Translations under genes and position numbers: made by a program
Shown here: piece after piece, positions 1 to 12,100 of the stretch
How the letters are laid out: each line of letters starts with the position of its first letter
How positions within the stretch are numbered: position 1 is the stretch's first letter
The notes under the pieces: generated by a model
What the model was told of the DNA's origin: nothing
Database searches by the model: none
What the model saw: only the letters and a program-made list of their open reading frames with translations
Source: Pomphorhynchus laevis
Taxonomy: Eukaryota > Acanthocephala > Palaeacanthocephala > Echinorhynchida > Pomphorhynchidae
Assembly (NCBI GenBank): GCA_012934845.2
Contig: WNNJ02002767.1
Coordinates: 99,783-163,782 of the forward strand
Direction of reading: 5' to 3'
DNA: 64,000 nt

Positions 1-105
1 GCAATGAATACATCCATTCCAATTGGTGTCCCAAGAACTGCCACACCATCAACCCTGGCTTCGACGCCCAAACGACATCAAATCCAGCGATTGGTTTTGA
101 GTTCC
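1..105 (-). mobile_element. possible reverse-transcriptase fragment of a non-LTR element
   Basis: Read on the minus strand, one frame holds a short peptide ([16 protein letters not shown]) that resembles the segment after the catalytic motif in many LINE-type reverse transcriptases, where an LG-x-P-x-G pattern is typical. The frame has a stop just upstream and runs off the window edge. It lies downstream of the last visible pgant exon, so it would be intronic. The match is short; it could be chance. Confidence 0.3.
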
Positions 106-3100
106 GAGATAATATAAAATAACATAAAATAATATTTTTATTATATAAAAATCAATAAATAATATAATATAAAATAATATTTTGATTATATAAAAATCCA
201 TAACTAATTTGGTTATTAAATAATTATAATCAACTCAATCATATATGCATCTTCATATTTAGAATAATTGTATAAACACGATTATCTTTCTGATTTCGTC
301 TACTTTAAATTAAATCGTTTAACTATAAATCATCTATTTAGTATAAAAATTTGTAGAAATACAATTTATGCCTATAAAAAATCTTTATTTTTATTTATAT
401 AACCTAATGAACATGTTTTTGATTATCTAACCTTAAACGACAGCTCAATATTTTCCCCACCCCATATTCTCATTCCATCGTCGTATTTCCCAAGCTTTTC
501 AAACCAATCTTTTCGAATAGCAAACAAGCCACCAGCCATGGTAGGAGATCTAACGCACATTTTATCAGATTAAATCAACACCAAAGTAGCCTACCTGATA
601 GGATCTGTACGATGTGCACGGCGCTTACGTTCGTGTTCAGGTATAGTATGCCAGTTAAAAGTAAGATCCCAAGTGAATCCGCCGACTTGAATAGACTCGA
701 TTGGAGAACTGTACATTGCTAAAGTCGAATCGCTCATTGCTTCAATTACGGGTACGGCTGACGCGTTAGGGTTTTTGACTAAGATATCGAGCAATGGTTC
801 CAGCCAACCTGAATGGCAGGAAGAAAGTTTGATTTTTATTAGATTTTTAAGTACATTTATAGCAAAGTTATATAACACTAGCAAAGTTATATCTATAGCA
901 AATGTTATATCTATATTAAATATTACATATTTAATATTACATATTAAATATGTAATATTACATTAATTTAATATTACATATTAAATTATAATATTAATTA
1001 TTATATTTATTTATTTGTTTTATAATTTATTAATTACTTTTTAAATTATTTAAATTTAAATTTTGTCTTCTGTTAACATTTTAAATATGTTAAAAAATGT
1101 TTAGTCCCGTGTTAGATAATTTAGTCCCGTGTTGACACAATTCGAGCTGCATAAAATAAATTAATTAAAGAATTACATTTATTCTGCGATTGTCAGAGAT
1201 TTTCAAAGTTGTCTACCAGCTATTATTTATGTGCCAATACGTCAATGTTAATAATGTGGTTCTTTATGCTTTCACACCGCACTATATATTTTAAAGGCAT
1301 AAACAACAAATAAATTTTTAAAAGTGTAGAAAACACTTTTATTGATATATACAGAATATTAAGAATATGAAATAACTATAACAAATTTCGTTCATATTGG
1401 TTTCGTTAACAAAATCAATATTGATGATAAAGAAGGTGTATATCTAGATATGAACATTAAATTAACATTTAACTAAAACTACTATTAATTTATATCGTAA
1501 AGATGACATATTTAAATTTACAAGAAACATATTTTTGCATGAGCATTCATGCATACCATATAATATAAAATATAATACATTAAATAATGAAATTTTAAGA
1601 ATTGCAACAATATGTAATGATATTGGTTTTCTTCAAAATCATTTAAATAATTTAATAGATACATATTTTAAACTAGGTTACTATAAAAATAACATCAAGC
1701 AGAAAATAGTAAAATATATAAATCAACACAATAATATAAAGAATAAATTAAACTCTTAAGTGGCAAATTTTAAACTAGGTTACTATAAAAATATCATCAA
1801 ACAGAATAAAATAATCATTCTTTACTACGAAACATCAGAAAACTTGTTTGCAACGATAAATTTCGAGAACTCACAAATCAGTGAAATCGGAGGGGCACTT
1901 AATCAGAGAATAGATACATCGAAGCATTTTGAATAAGGAACTGTATTGGATATACTGAAAACTATACCCCAAACAGGCTGAACTGAATAAGCAATGCCTT
2001 CTTGATACATCAATATGAAGATTATCAGATCACAATGATGTTATGTTGGATGCAAGGTTGTACAGTTCTCCAATCGAGTCTATTCAAGTCAGTGGATTCA
2101 CTTGGGATCGTACTTTTTAACTGGCGTACTATACCTGAATATGAACGTAAGCACCGTGCCCATCGTACAGATCCTATCAGGTTGGCTACTTTGGTGTTGA
2201 TTTAATCTGATAAAATGTGCGTTGCATTAAAATACATACTATACGTAGTATTAGAATGAGATACTATATAATCAAATTTAATCAGAGGAAATACATCATT
2301 AGCATGTATTTGGCCCCGCTGCTATGTTGGGTAGAGGAGTTAGGGGCCGAAACCTGATAGCATAGCAGTTCCACCTGATGACCTCTAATTCTTATTCTGA
2401 TACAACGTCTGTTATTTATTAGTCAATTCATTAAAATGAAGTTCATTTTAAATTTCAATTTTTTATTTTACCTTGATATAAATTATAAAAACATTATATA
2501 AAATAATTAAATTATTTATAATTATTTATTATTTAATCAAGATGCTAAGGGAACCTTTATCATTAGTGTGATATTGCGGTCGGAAAAGTAGTGCTCCTTG
2601 CGAAGGGAAGATGCGTGTCAAATGCTAAAGACACTAGACCCATAACAATATCTAATAATATTGTTATGGTGTATGGAAGAGCTCTTGCGAGGAACCTTGC
2701 CCGATTATCATTTTATTTAATCTATAAATAATTTAAGATACGTATACTTACCTGATCTGATATATATTCATCAATCGATTATTGGCAATTTTAACAATTT
2801 TAATCTTTTCATTAAGGATTTCATGTATTTTATAAGATCAAAATTTTTAGTTATAGTATTTACAAGCTTAAACTTACCAATGGTTACTTCACAATGGCTA
2901 TCGAGGAAAACAACGACTTCGCCTTTGGCAGCATCGGATCCGGCAATACGTGCTAATATCAATCCACTTCTTGACTGCATTCGTAAAAGTTGTACTTTTT
3001 CCAACTTATTTATATAATCATCCAGTGGTTTCTGAAGATAATCTAAGTAAATGGAGTCATTTTATATGGTCAATTAAAATCTAACTTACCAATGTTCGAG

Positions 3101-6100
3101 GCGTCATCAACTAAAATAATTTCTTCCAAATATTTCGATGGTGTTTGATCGAGAACAGAATGTACCGTTCGCAGTAGAACGGACCAAGCCTCATTGTGAA
3201 ATATGATTATCACTGATGTTTTCGGAAGATCTTCTTTGTATTTAATTGCTTTGCATCTAACAAACAAAATAAGAATCTTACAAATATGTATAATCGCACA
3301 AGGCAAACGTACTCTGGATCTCTAAAATCCGGAAAACGTCGATGCAATGAAACTAATCTACTTGCGTATTCGTTGTATGCATGATCCTTCCAACCCTTGT
3401 CGTATTTTGCTTTCTCTTCGGGGGATAACTTATCCACATCGATGTTAACTGGGGATCCCATTTCACCTAAAAAAGCACATACACCGAGAATAATATATTT
3501 AAAATATTTATAATATATCCTTAATTGCAATTAGTAAATAAAGAACAGTTTATTTCTTTTTAATAATTAATTATAAGTTAAACATAAACTTCTATTCTGT
3601 TCATGGGATTCGCTAGCATTTAAAAATATCTTACATGAGTTAAATAACTTAATAATTAGCTATTAAAAAAAATAATAATACGTTCAATTAATCAATAATC
3701 TTATTTCAAAGATTATTAGTTAAATTATTCATTTTTAAATCGAGTGCAACTTCTGAATAGTAAACGATATCACTATCATCTTTTTGGTGAAGCATCCCGA
3801 GAATGTAAATCAAAAAAATAATGTCGGATGGACACGCGGCCTTTTTTAATTGTAACCAAACTGAACAATAATAACTTTTTGATGTTGTTGACACTCGTTT
3901 TAAAGCATATTTAAGCCATATTGGGCAGGCACGAATACAGCTAACACCCATGGATTGATACCCCCGAGAATGGAACATATTGAAGATGCATTGATGTGAT
4001 CAGTGGTAGATTAAAAGTTCTGTCTCATAAAAATGGAAGTTTGGTCTAGTCCGATCATGTTACTCTGTTTATATTATCCGTGGTTTATATTATCAACAAA
4101 AGATTATAACGCAAATGTACTTTTAATAGCTTCATCATCTTCAATCTTGAACAGAGTGTCATAGATCTTCTAATGGATAGCTTGTGGCGTTGAAAAAAGT
4201 TGTCTTACCATCATCGTGATGCCTTGAATTCTCCTCTTAACTGCAATTCTACTGTAAGAGCAAATTTTTTGAATATCAGCTCTGTTTACTACATACGACA
4301 TTGATTCCCGTTCGATAATCGATTCCAGGATGATTTCCTTCAGCTCATCAAAAATTAATGAAATCAAAAAATAATGCGGATGGACACATGGACTTTTCAA
4401 TTGTAATAAGACTGAACAATAATAACTTTTTGATATTGTTAACACTCGTTTTAAAGTATATTTTCGACAATAAAAGCCACAAATATAAACAAAAATTGCC
4501 GGTGATTTCACGATGTTGTTGACACTCGTTTTAAAATATATATTTAAGCCATATTGGGCAGATATCATCGTTTTACATCAGCCATTGAATGCTCTGGCAT
4601 CTGGAAATCTGACACCCAAATAAAACTAACATGTAAATTAAGATTTTCTCTGGATGTCTTTCTTGAGCACGAATACAGCTAACAGACATGGATTGATATA
4701 ACAAACTGCTAAGATATCATTATATTATCTCAACTTATCATGATAACAAAAATCGCTGATTCTTTCATGATGTAGATGCAACTGATTTCATAAATATGTA
4801 AATTACTACATTTTGATCGTTGAAAGTTGTTGAGCTTTGCAGCTCCGACAGAGTTTTAACGTTAACAGTTACACACATTTTTTAGCTGCAACTGATTTTA
4901 CTAAATTTTGATATCATTTATGCTTTAGAAACTTTGAACATTTGTACAACAAATGCACAAAGAAATGTACTTCAGATACTTTGTACTACTGATTATTTGG
5001 GAGGTGAAAGACCCCGAGTGGTTCAGTCGAAGGGCGGCGTGTTGGATTGGCTGGGGGGCTCAGATCCCGCTGGACCTGAGGCCTTAAATATTTGTTAAGA
5101 CCTGAATCGCGACTCATTAGCTAAATTTTTCATTTCTATATATGAGTTGAATGTCGTTGATTAAGGCCTTGTGTAGCAATTAGAGTGCATTCAATCTGTT
5201 TGATTTAGAGATCGCTACCTTTGGTTTATCGCAAAGATTGCATCATAAAAGATAAAATTAATAAAAAATAGACATCAAAATTATATTTTTAAAATTCTCT
5301 CAATTATACTGGTAATAATCTTGCCTTGTTCATCTGATTCCATTAACTTCAAACTCTTCGATTAAGTTGAACAGTCATTAAGAGCTGAATTCTCAACTAT
5401 TCGATTAAGTTAGACTACTCTTACATGAGCTGCAAAGATAGATACACTAACAGCTCATAAGACACATGTCGTGTAAATGTATGAGATTGCTAAAATAAAC
5501 ATCTAACTATTAATGTCCGATGCAACAAACTTTTCAATTTTATCATATTTTTGTCCTCTAATGAACAAAAAGGTTCCCTCATATGCTTAAGCGGGATGTT
5601 TTTCCTCATTAATGTTCAAGAAAAATGCCTATTAAAATATACAGAAGGTAAGCCACGTTACAAATGGTGAGCTTGTACGATATTGATCTGATAGACGTTT
5701 TGTTATTGCGAATTGATACTTCTTGAGCAGCCTCGTATATGACGTGACTATACTACTCGGCACTGGTCAGTTAATGGCATGTTATGCAAATGTTATTTCA
5801 TAACATTCACAAATATGTTACATGTTAAATCACAAAATATTAAAAAATATGATTACAAATTTTCCTAAATTTTGAAATTCTAAGAGTTTATACTTTATAA
5901 TTTAAAACTGAATTGTTGTATAACACTAAGTTTTGTTATTTAAGAAAATCTTTATCTTTACCTTATGCTTTAAAAAATTTGTACATTTTTTGTAACACAT
6001 GCTAAAAGTAAAAATGTGCGTCAGAGGTTCAAACTATTCTACTTTTCCTGAAAATAATACTGCAAATGGTAAGGTATTTAGCAGTTTTGATACGGAAAAA

Positions 6101-9100
6101 GACACAGAGGTAAGAGACTTGTTGCCTAACTTTTATACATATATGGGGGTACTACCCTCCCACATTCCTAAACTAAACAATTTAGCTATTATTTCGGTCT
6201 CTAAACCAATTAAGAGACAAATTATTTAATGCTCTTTGAGAGACTTTGTAAGGAGTTACAGTAACATAGTCTTTTTTAATACATTGCGTTTGTTTGAGAC
6301 AAGTATAAATATCTTCAATAATTCTGAGATCATGCATGATTATGATAGAGTTTTCGGCAAAAATCTAGCCCATCCGGGCATTTTACAGTTGAAATCAATT
6401 CAAGCAACCCTTAAAATATCAAATTTTCCTCACCTTCTGGAGGTGGAGGACGTGTGTGAATTAAAATCGAAGTACAATCTGCTTTCTTTACGATCCGTCA
6501 AATCTAAAGTGGGACAAGATCTTCCAATTGCATTTTGCACCGTGGATATTGACTACGCACTCATACTAACAATATCGGCCTAACCCCTTCTTGGGGTACA
6601 ACTTAAAGTTTACATTGATAGAACAGGACAACTGGACATACCCCCACTGCAATATCTGCCACTTGTAGGGGCAATGGGGGTCGACCTGCTCATTGACGAG
6701 AATATGTGGTTTGGGGTAGTGACTCCTGCAATTTCCTACTTAAGGGGGAGAAATATACGGCTCCCCTAGTCTGCCGTAACTGCACCGGGGACAATCTTTC
6801 CTGGTCCAGACGGTTTCGGGTATTTCGAACAATACTAAATCCGCTACTGACTTCTCTACTGTTACTGCTTCTTCTGACAGAATGTCCAATAAAGACATAC
6901 TTCAATTATAGATTCGAACAAAAAATTTATTTTGGCTCAGATGGAGAAGATGATCGCTCCTTTGGTATCTGCTCTTCTAGGCACCTCCAATACTAAGGCG
7001 TTGCCGGAACTTGTCTTACCTCACTCAAAGAAATGAGCGGCTTCTACTCGAACAGTTCCCCTCTAAAAGTTGGAAAGCTACTCAAGCAGAAGGTCGCCTC
7101 AATCCCGGGAAATAAAGATATTGCCCAGGAGGTTCCAACCCTGGATGGGGCTAGTGGTGGGAAGATCAACCTTCATTCACCTAGCTCTGTCTAGGTTGGC
7201 TTCCCCCGTCCAACTTATCTGACAAAATGTTGAGTAAACCTGAGCCTTTTTCACTGAATATCCTTCAGTGGAATTTGGGAGGTGCTTATACCCTTAGACT
7301 TTTATCTGGTAGAGACGCAGATGTTATAGTCCTTCAGGAGACGTGGTCTATCCGTCTCCCCCAGGACATTACTCAATTTATCCCAAAGCATATTTGTTCC
7401 TACTATACTCCGTGCATAACCCCACCTCATTCCTCTTCATCTCAAGGACTCTTGACCTTAGTTAAGCGCTCATTAAGATCTCTCTCTTACTAAATTACTC
7501 TTAACCAGCCATGTCTTGTTTGGTAGTTTCACTCGTTAAGAACGGTAAATGCCTAAGTCTAGCCAATGTCTACATCCTGGCATGGGGGATTCACAAGAAG
7601 CGTGACCTCCTGGACGGTATTATTGATAGCGGCTATGACATGATACTAGGTGACTTCAACGACATAACTGGTCGTTGGATTAATGCAGCACTCCGCAGAG
7701 CCAGGAAGGGTTATCTTATTCACAAACCACCGTCTCTTACCTTTCATTGCACATCAACGAATTCACTACTCGACTTATTACTGCTCCATGAGAGGTGGTT
7801 GTTAAAACCATTCTGTACGGAGCAGTCGCGACAACATCTGTCCACCTCTCATGATCTAATTCGCTGGAGGATAGAAGAGGATACGCTGCTTCGTAGAAGA
7901 TTCCACTTTGACCCGATCAGAATGGCTTTCTTCCAGGCAGCTATTCAACGAGTCCCCCGAATTGGGAATGAGAGTTTAACCGAATTTAAATCCTACCTAT
8001 CTTCGCAAGCTACCGCGTTACTTTCGACAACCTATAAAGGTCGCATTTTCACCCCACTCCGACAAAACTCAAGGTCCTAGCTAAACTGCTGAACCTCCCT
8101 AATCTCTCTGCTTCCGCCAGACATACCCTCTCGATTGAATACTGGCGCACCAGATATTGCTTCCAGCTGAGTCGGGATAGGTCGAGTATTGCTAGTCTTA
8201 ACCCTTCTCAGTCTTCCTTTTGGAAGATATTCAAGCAGGAGAAGTTTGTTTGTTGGAAGGATAGGGCTTTGGGTTGGATCGGTAGTATAGGCCTTGGAAA
8301 AGTATTGGAGGAGTCACTAACCCAACACAACTGAGAAGCCACGCAATCACCTCAGCCAATCCTGCCTTGGGGAGATTTCAGGAGTAGGGATTTATCTGTC
8401 ACAGATATTCTCAACACCTGAGGGCCTCTTCCGCGCACCTCCAAATCCGTCACTTCACTCTTTTCTCGGGTCTGTCAGCTTTTGACATCCGATCAAAGAA
8501 CGAGGGTGGCCGTCACAATGCTATTAGCCACCCCATTCGATGTAGCAGACATCAATATTAGTAGAAGGATTTTTTTACCTAAAAAGTATCCGGTCTCTTG
8601 TCCTAAAGACCTGCGGCATATTTCGATTCAAAATTCCCTCGTCTCGATCTACGAAAATGTGCTTGCGCGTAGAATCCGCGATCGAATGAGTTGGCGAAAT
8701 TTAATCCCACATGATTTAAATGGGTTTGTCAAAGGTCGCTCGTTCCATTCAGCTCCTGGTGAAGTGCATCGGTTTTGTCAGGAGAACAGTCATCATCTCG
8801 TTGTGGCTGTTTTCCTTGATTTTTCCGCTGCATTTGACCGCATCTCCATTCCTTTTGTTATCTCTTCTCTCAGGTCCCTCGGGTTGCCTGCGAGAATTGT
8901 TAACAGGGTGGAGATACTGCTGTACACAAAGCGATTTTATTACGACGACCCTGATGCGCGTCAGTTCTACCATATTACAGGTGTGCCTCAAGGCTCCCAC
9001 CTCTCTCCTATTTTATATCTTGCTGCCTCCATCAATCTATTCAAAATATTTAAACGTGATCAACGTCTAGTGGTGTAGTCTGATGACACCACAGCCCTGT

Positions 9101-12100
9101 TCACTGGACGCAGGTGCAAAGACGTAGTCTCGGACATCAGCCGCTTCTTTTTAAGATTAAAAGACCAGTTGCCTAAGTCCAACCTTGTTTTAAACTCCGC
9201 TAAATCGCCGGTGGTTGTCTTTCATGGCACCCCTGCTACGAAGCAAAACCTTAAGAGATTATCACTTTCTGCGTTCTCCTCCATATTTGCCTCTGAACCA
9301 TTCCCCACCTTCACAAGTCAAGTAAAATACCTGGGGTTCACTGTTTCGGTGAACTGGTCGGCGAAAGCTGACCTAGATAGACTCAAACGTATCCTGAAGA
9401 GAGCTAGGTGGGCTCTGAAACGAGCCCAGCATCTGTCGTTGAAAGGAAAACCCAGGTGCGCCTTTAGGGCACTTGGGATATCTCGGGATTAGTCTTCTTT
9501 TCAAGAGGACGTCCCCAGAGTAAAGGCTAAGGTTTTTTAAGCTCCTCGTCTCTCGTTTACCCAGCATAGTCCGCGCCGATTGGATTCTTCGGGGGGGGGT
9601 GAAAGACCCCGGGTGGTTCAATCGGAAGGCGGCGTGTTGGATTGGTTGGGGGCTCAGATCCCCTTGGATTTGAGGCCTTAAATGGAATAGAATACTATTG
9701 CAGACTGAAGATAAAGTAGAAGAAGAGTGAACTTATTTTCTGTTTGTCTAACTCGTGTTTATTCAATTTGTGTTTTTATTAGTAAATCTTATTATTATAA
9801 ACTTTGTATATTAAGTATCTATGCGGTTGAAACATTTTCATGTGAAAATGTGCTATAGTTTGATACTACGAACAGCCCACATAAATGTTGCTTGATAGAA
9901 AACTCTATTTTATAATTATTGCAACTAAATCCAATTGCAAACTTAATAGAATTCATAAAAATTGATTTTTATTTTAAATCTTAACTTTATTATTAATATT
10001 AATGTTTCAACAGCACATAAAAGCATGGCTTAATTGGCTGGTTCACTGCAGAAAAAAAGAAAATATAATAAAAGTATCACAAATACGGAAAAGCAGCTTT
10101 CCCCATGGCATCCTCCATCCGTAATTTCTTTTTGAATTCGTTGATATTGCTACTGCACACTGTTGACTCTCCAAGCCTATTCCACATAGATACAACTCGC
10201 CGATCAAATTGGACAGCTCGTGATTTTCTTTTTTTTCACGTCGCAGGGTTAAACCATGGCCTCGAAGGATATTGGATGAGCGCAAATGAAGACAATCTCG
10301 AAGTGGATGATCCAAATCATTAAGAATTTGCCAGACCATACTCATATCGATATACCGGCGGGTTCACGTGACAGTCTCAAGTCTAAGTGCTTTTAATCGA
10401 TCAGGGTACGACAAAAATTTCAGTTGCGGTGCTAGCTTGGTAGCTCTATAAAGTACCCTCTCTGAACTAATATGTTCTTTTGAATTTTGGGGATACACAC
10501 ACGGCGCAGCATATAGAAGACGGCTCAACACATGAGCAAAGATTAGCGGACGTAGGGCAAATTGATTAAGTGCAATGAAAGTGCGTCGAAGTTGACCGAT
10601 TATCCCCAACGCATTTGAACAAGCATGTTCAGTATGTGTGACGGTACTCAAATCACTGTTTATCCACACTCCCAAGTCCTTATATTTGCTCACTCGTTCT
10701 ATATCACTGCTTTGAAAGCTATAATTAACTAAAGATTAAGCATTTCCGCCACGAACACGTAAATGTTTGCATTTTGATATATTTACAATCAACCTATTGA
10801 GCAGAGCCCAATTTTCGACTTCATCGATATCCCGTTGCAGTTTGACTATATCATTGGGTGAACGAATTGCCCGCCAGATTTTCAAATCGTCTGCATATAA
10901 AAGCATCCGAGAATCAATAAATTCCGGGATATCGTTGATGTAGACACTAAATAACAATGGACCCAATACTGAACCTTGAGGCACCCCTATATTACATGGC
11001 CGCGAAGAAGAGTAAAAATTATCTACATGCACACAATAACTACGATTGCTTAAAAACGATTCAATCCATCTAACAAGCAAAAATGGAATGCCACTTTTCT
11101 CTAGTTTATTTAGGAGGAATCTATGGTCTACTTTGTCAAATGCCTTAGAAAAATCGAAGAATATGATGTCAGTAGCAATTGATACGGCTTTATTAGCTGA
11201 CCAATCAAGATGGGCTGCGAGTAGATTAGTAACTATCGAATAACCCTTACGGAAACCATGTTGCTCAGAAGCTATTACATTATTCTCACTATAAAACTTG
11301 ACCATATAACCATGTATAATTCGCTCTAACATTCTACAACATAAGCAAGTAATACTTACTGGTCTATAATTGTCTACTGAAGATCTATCACCCTTTTTGA
11401 AGATGGGGTGAATGATCGATTGTTTTCACTCTTTTGGAAGATTCGTATCAATAATAGATTGTCGAAATATGTTACAAAGTGGTGTATATATTGAGTCTGC
11501 TATTCGACGAAGATATATCGAAGGTAACAAATCAGCACCTTTGGAGTTTGTCTCTTTAAGACGATGCAGTTCAGCTAAAACTTTCTCAGGAGTTATCTAA
11601 TTAGCTATCTAAACTAGGATATGAAACACTAGCACCTCTTATTGTCTCACTGTTCTGGATAGGTTCAGAATACTCGTTTGTAGTCTCTTTGTACAAGTAA
11701 AAATGCCTTGAGAACATCTCAGCAAGGTCGTCTTCAATAACGCTATCAAAATATTGGCCAATTGTTTTATTAGCGTTCCTACTACTATTCACATATAGAA
11801 AGAGAGCTTTGGGATCATGTCTACAACTATGAGCTAGACCATTTTCAAATAAATAGCGCTTATGTCGCTTTAAAGAATTGAAGAAATTTCTCGCCTGCTT
11901 ATAAACACCATATTCACAAAACCAATCGTTCATTGTCATACCAATCGTTCATTGTCATATGCCAATCGTTCATTGTCATACCTTACATAATTATTTACTT
12001 CAGAATAATTAGTTATTATTTATTATTATTTTATTATTTAATACTTAATTATTTATTTTTTATAATAAAATAATATAATGCTGAAATTTTATTCAGCATT

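Larger units (their letters stand above)
5998..9700 (+). mobile_element. most complete family A non-LTR retrotransposon (gag, endonuclease, RT, 3' tail)
   Basis: Order on the plus strand: ORF1 remnants (about 6000-7190), an APE-type endonuclease (7227-8080, broken), a reverse transcriptase (8482-9492, broken), and a 3' tail that matches other copies (9590-9690). It lies in intron 1 of pgant, antisense to it. The reading frames are interrupted by stops and frameshifts, so this copy is dead. The clade is probably within the I/Jockey/R1 group because of the zinc-knuckle gag with APE endonuclease and RT; I could not settle it. Confidence 0.85.
10040..11996 (-). mobile_element. CR1-like LINE, 5'-truncated, few disabling changes
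   Basis: Minus-strand RT reads [43 protein letters not shown] and LLYADDL, a textbook CR1/Jockey-type reverse transcriptase, with the catalytic YADD intact. The C-terminal part ([10 protein letters not shown]) is at about 10330-10240. Only about three stops interrupt it (for example a TGA where Trp is expected near 11430, and one after 10736), so it is younger than most copies here. The 5' end stops in the linker region before the RT at about 11940. It lies in pgant intron 1, same strand as the gene. Confidence 0.9.

Noticed and set aside
2312-2387. Possible HDV-like ribozyme
   Set aside because: The first two helices fit, but there is no P3 hairpin between them and the third pair closes at the wrong place.
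4170-4568. 132-residue open frame, minus strand, as a possible receptor gene
   Set aside because: Its similarity to 3706-3978 comes from rearranged local DNA repeats, not from a protein domain.
8720-9070. Second open frame over the LINE RT
   Set aside because: Out-of-frame shadow of the RT, which has the motifs.
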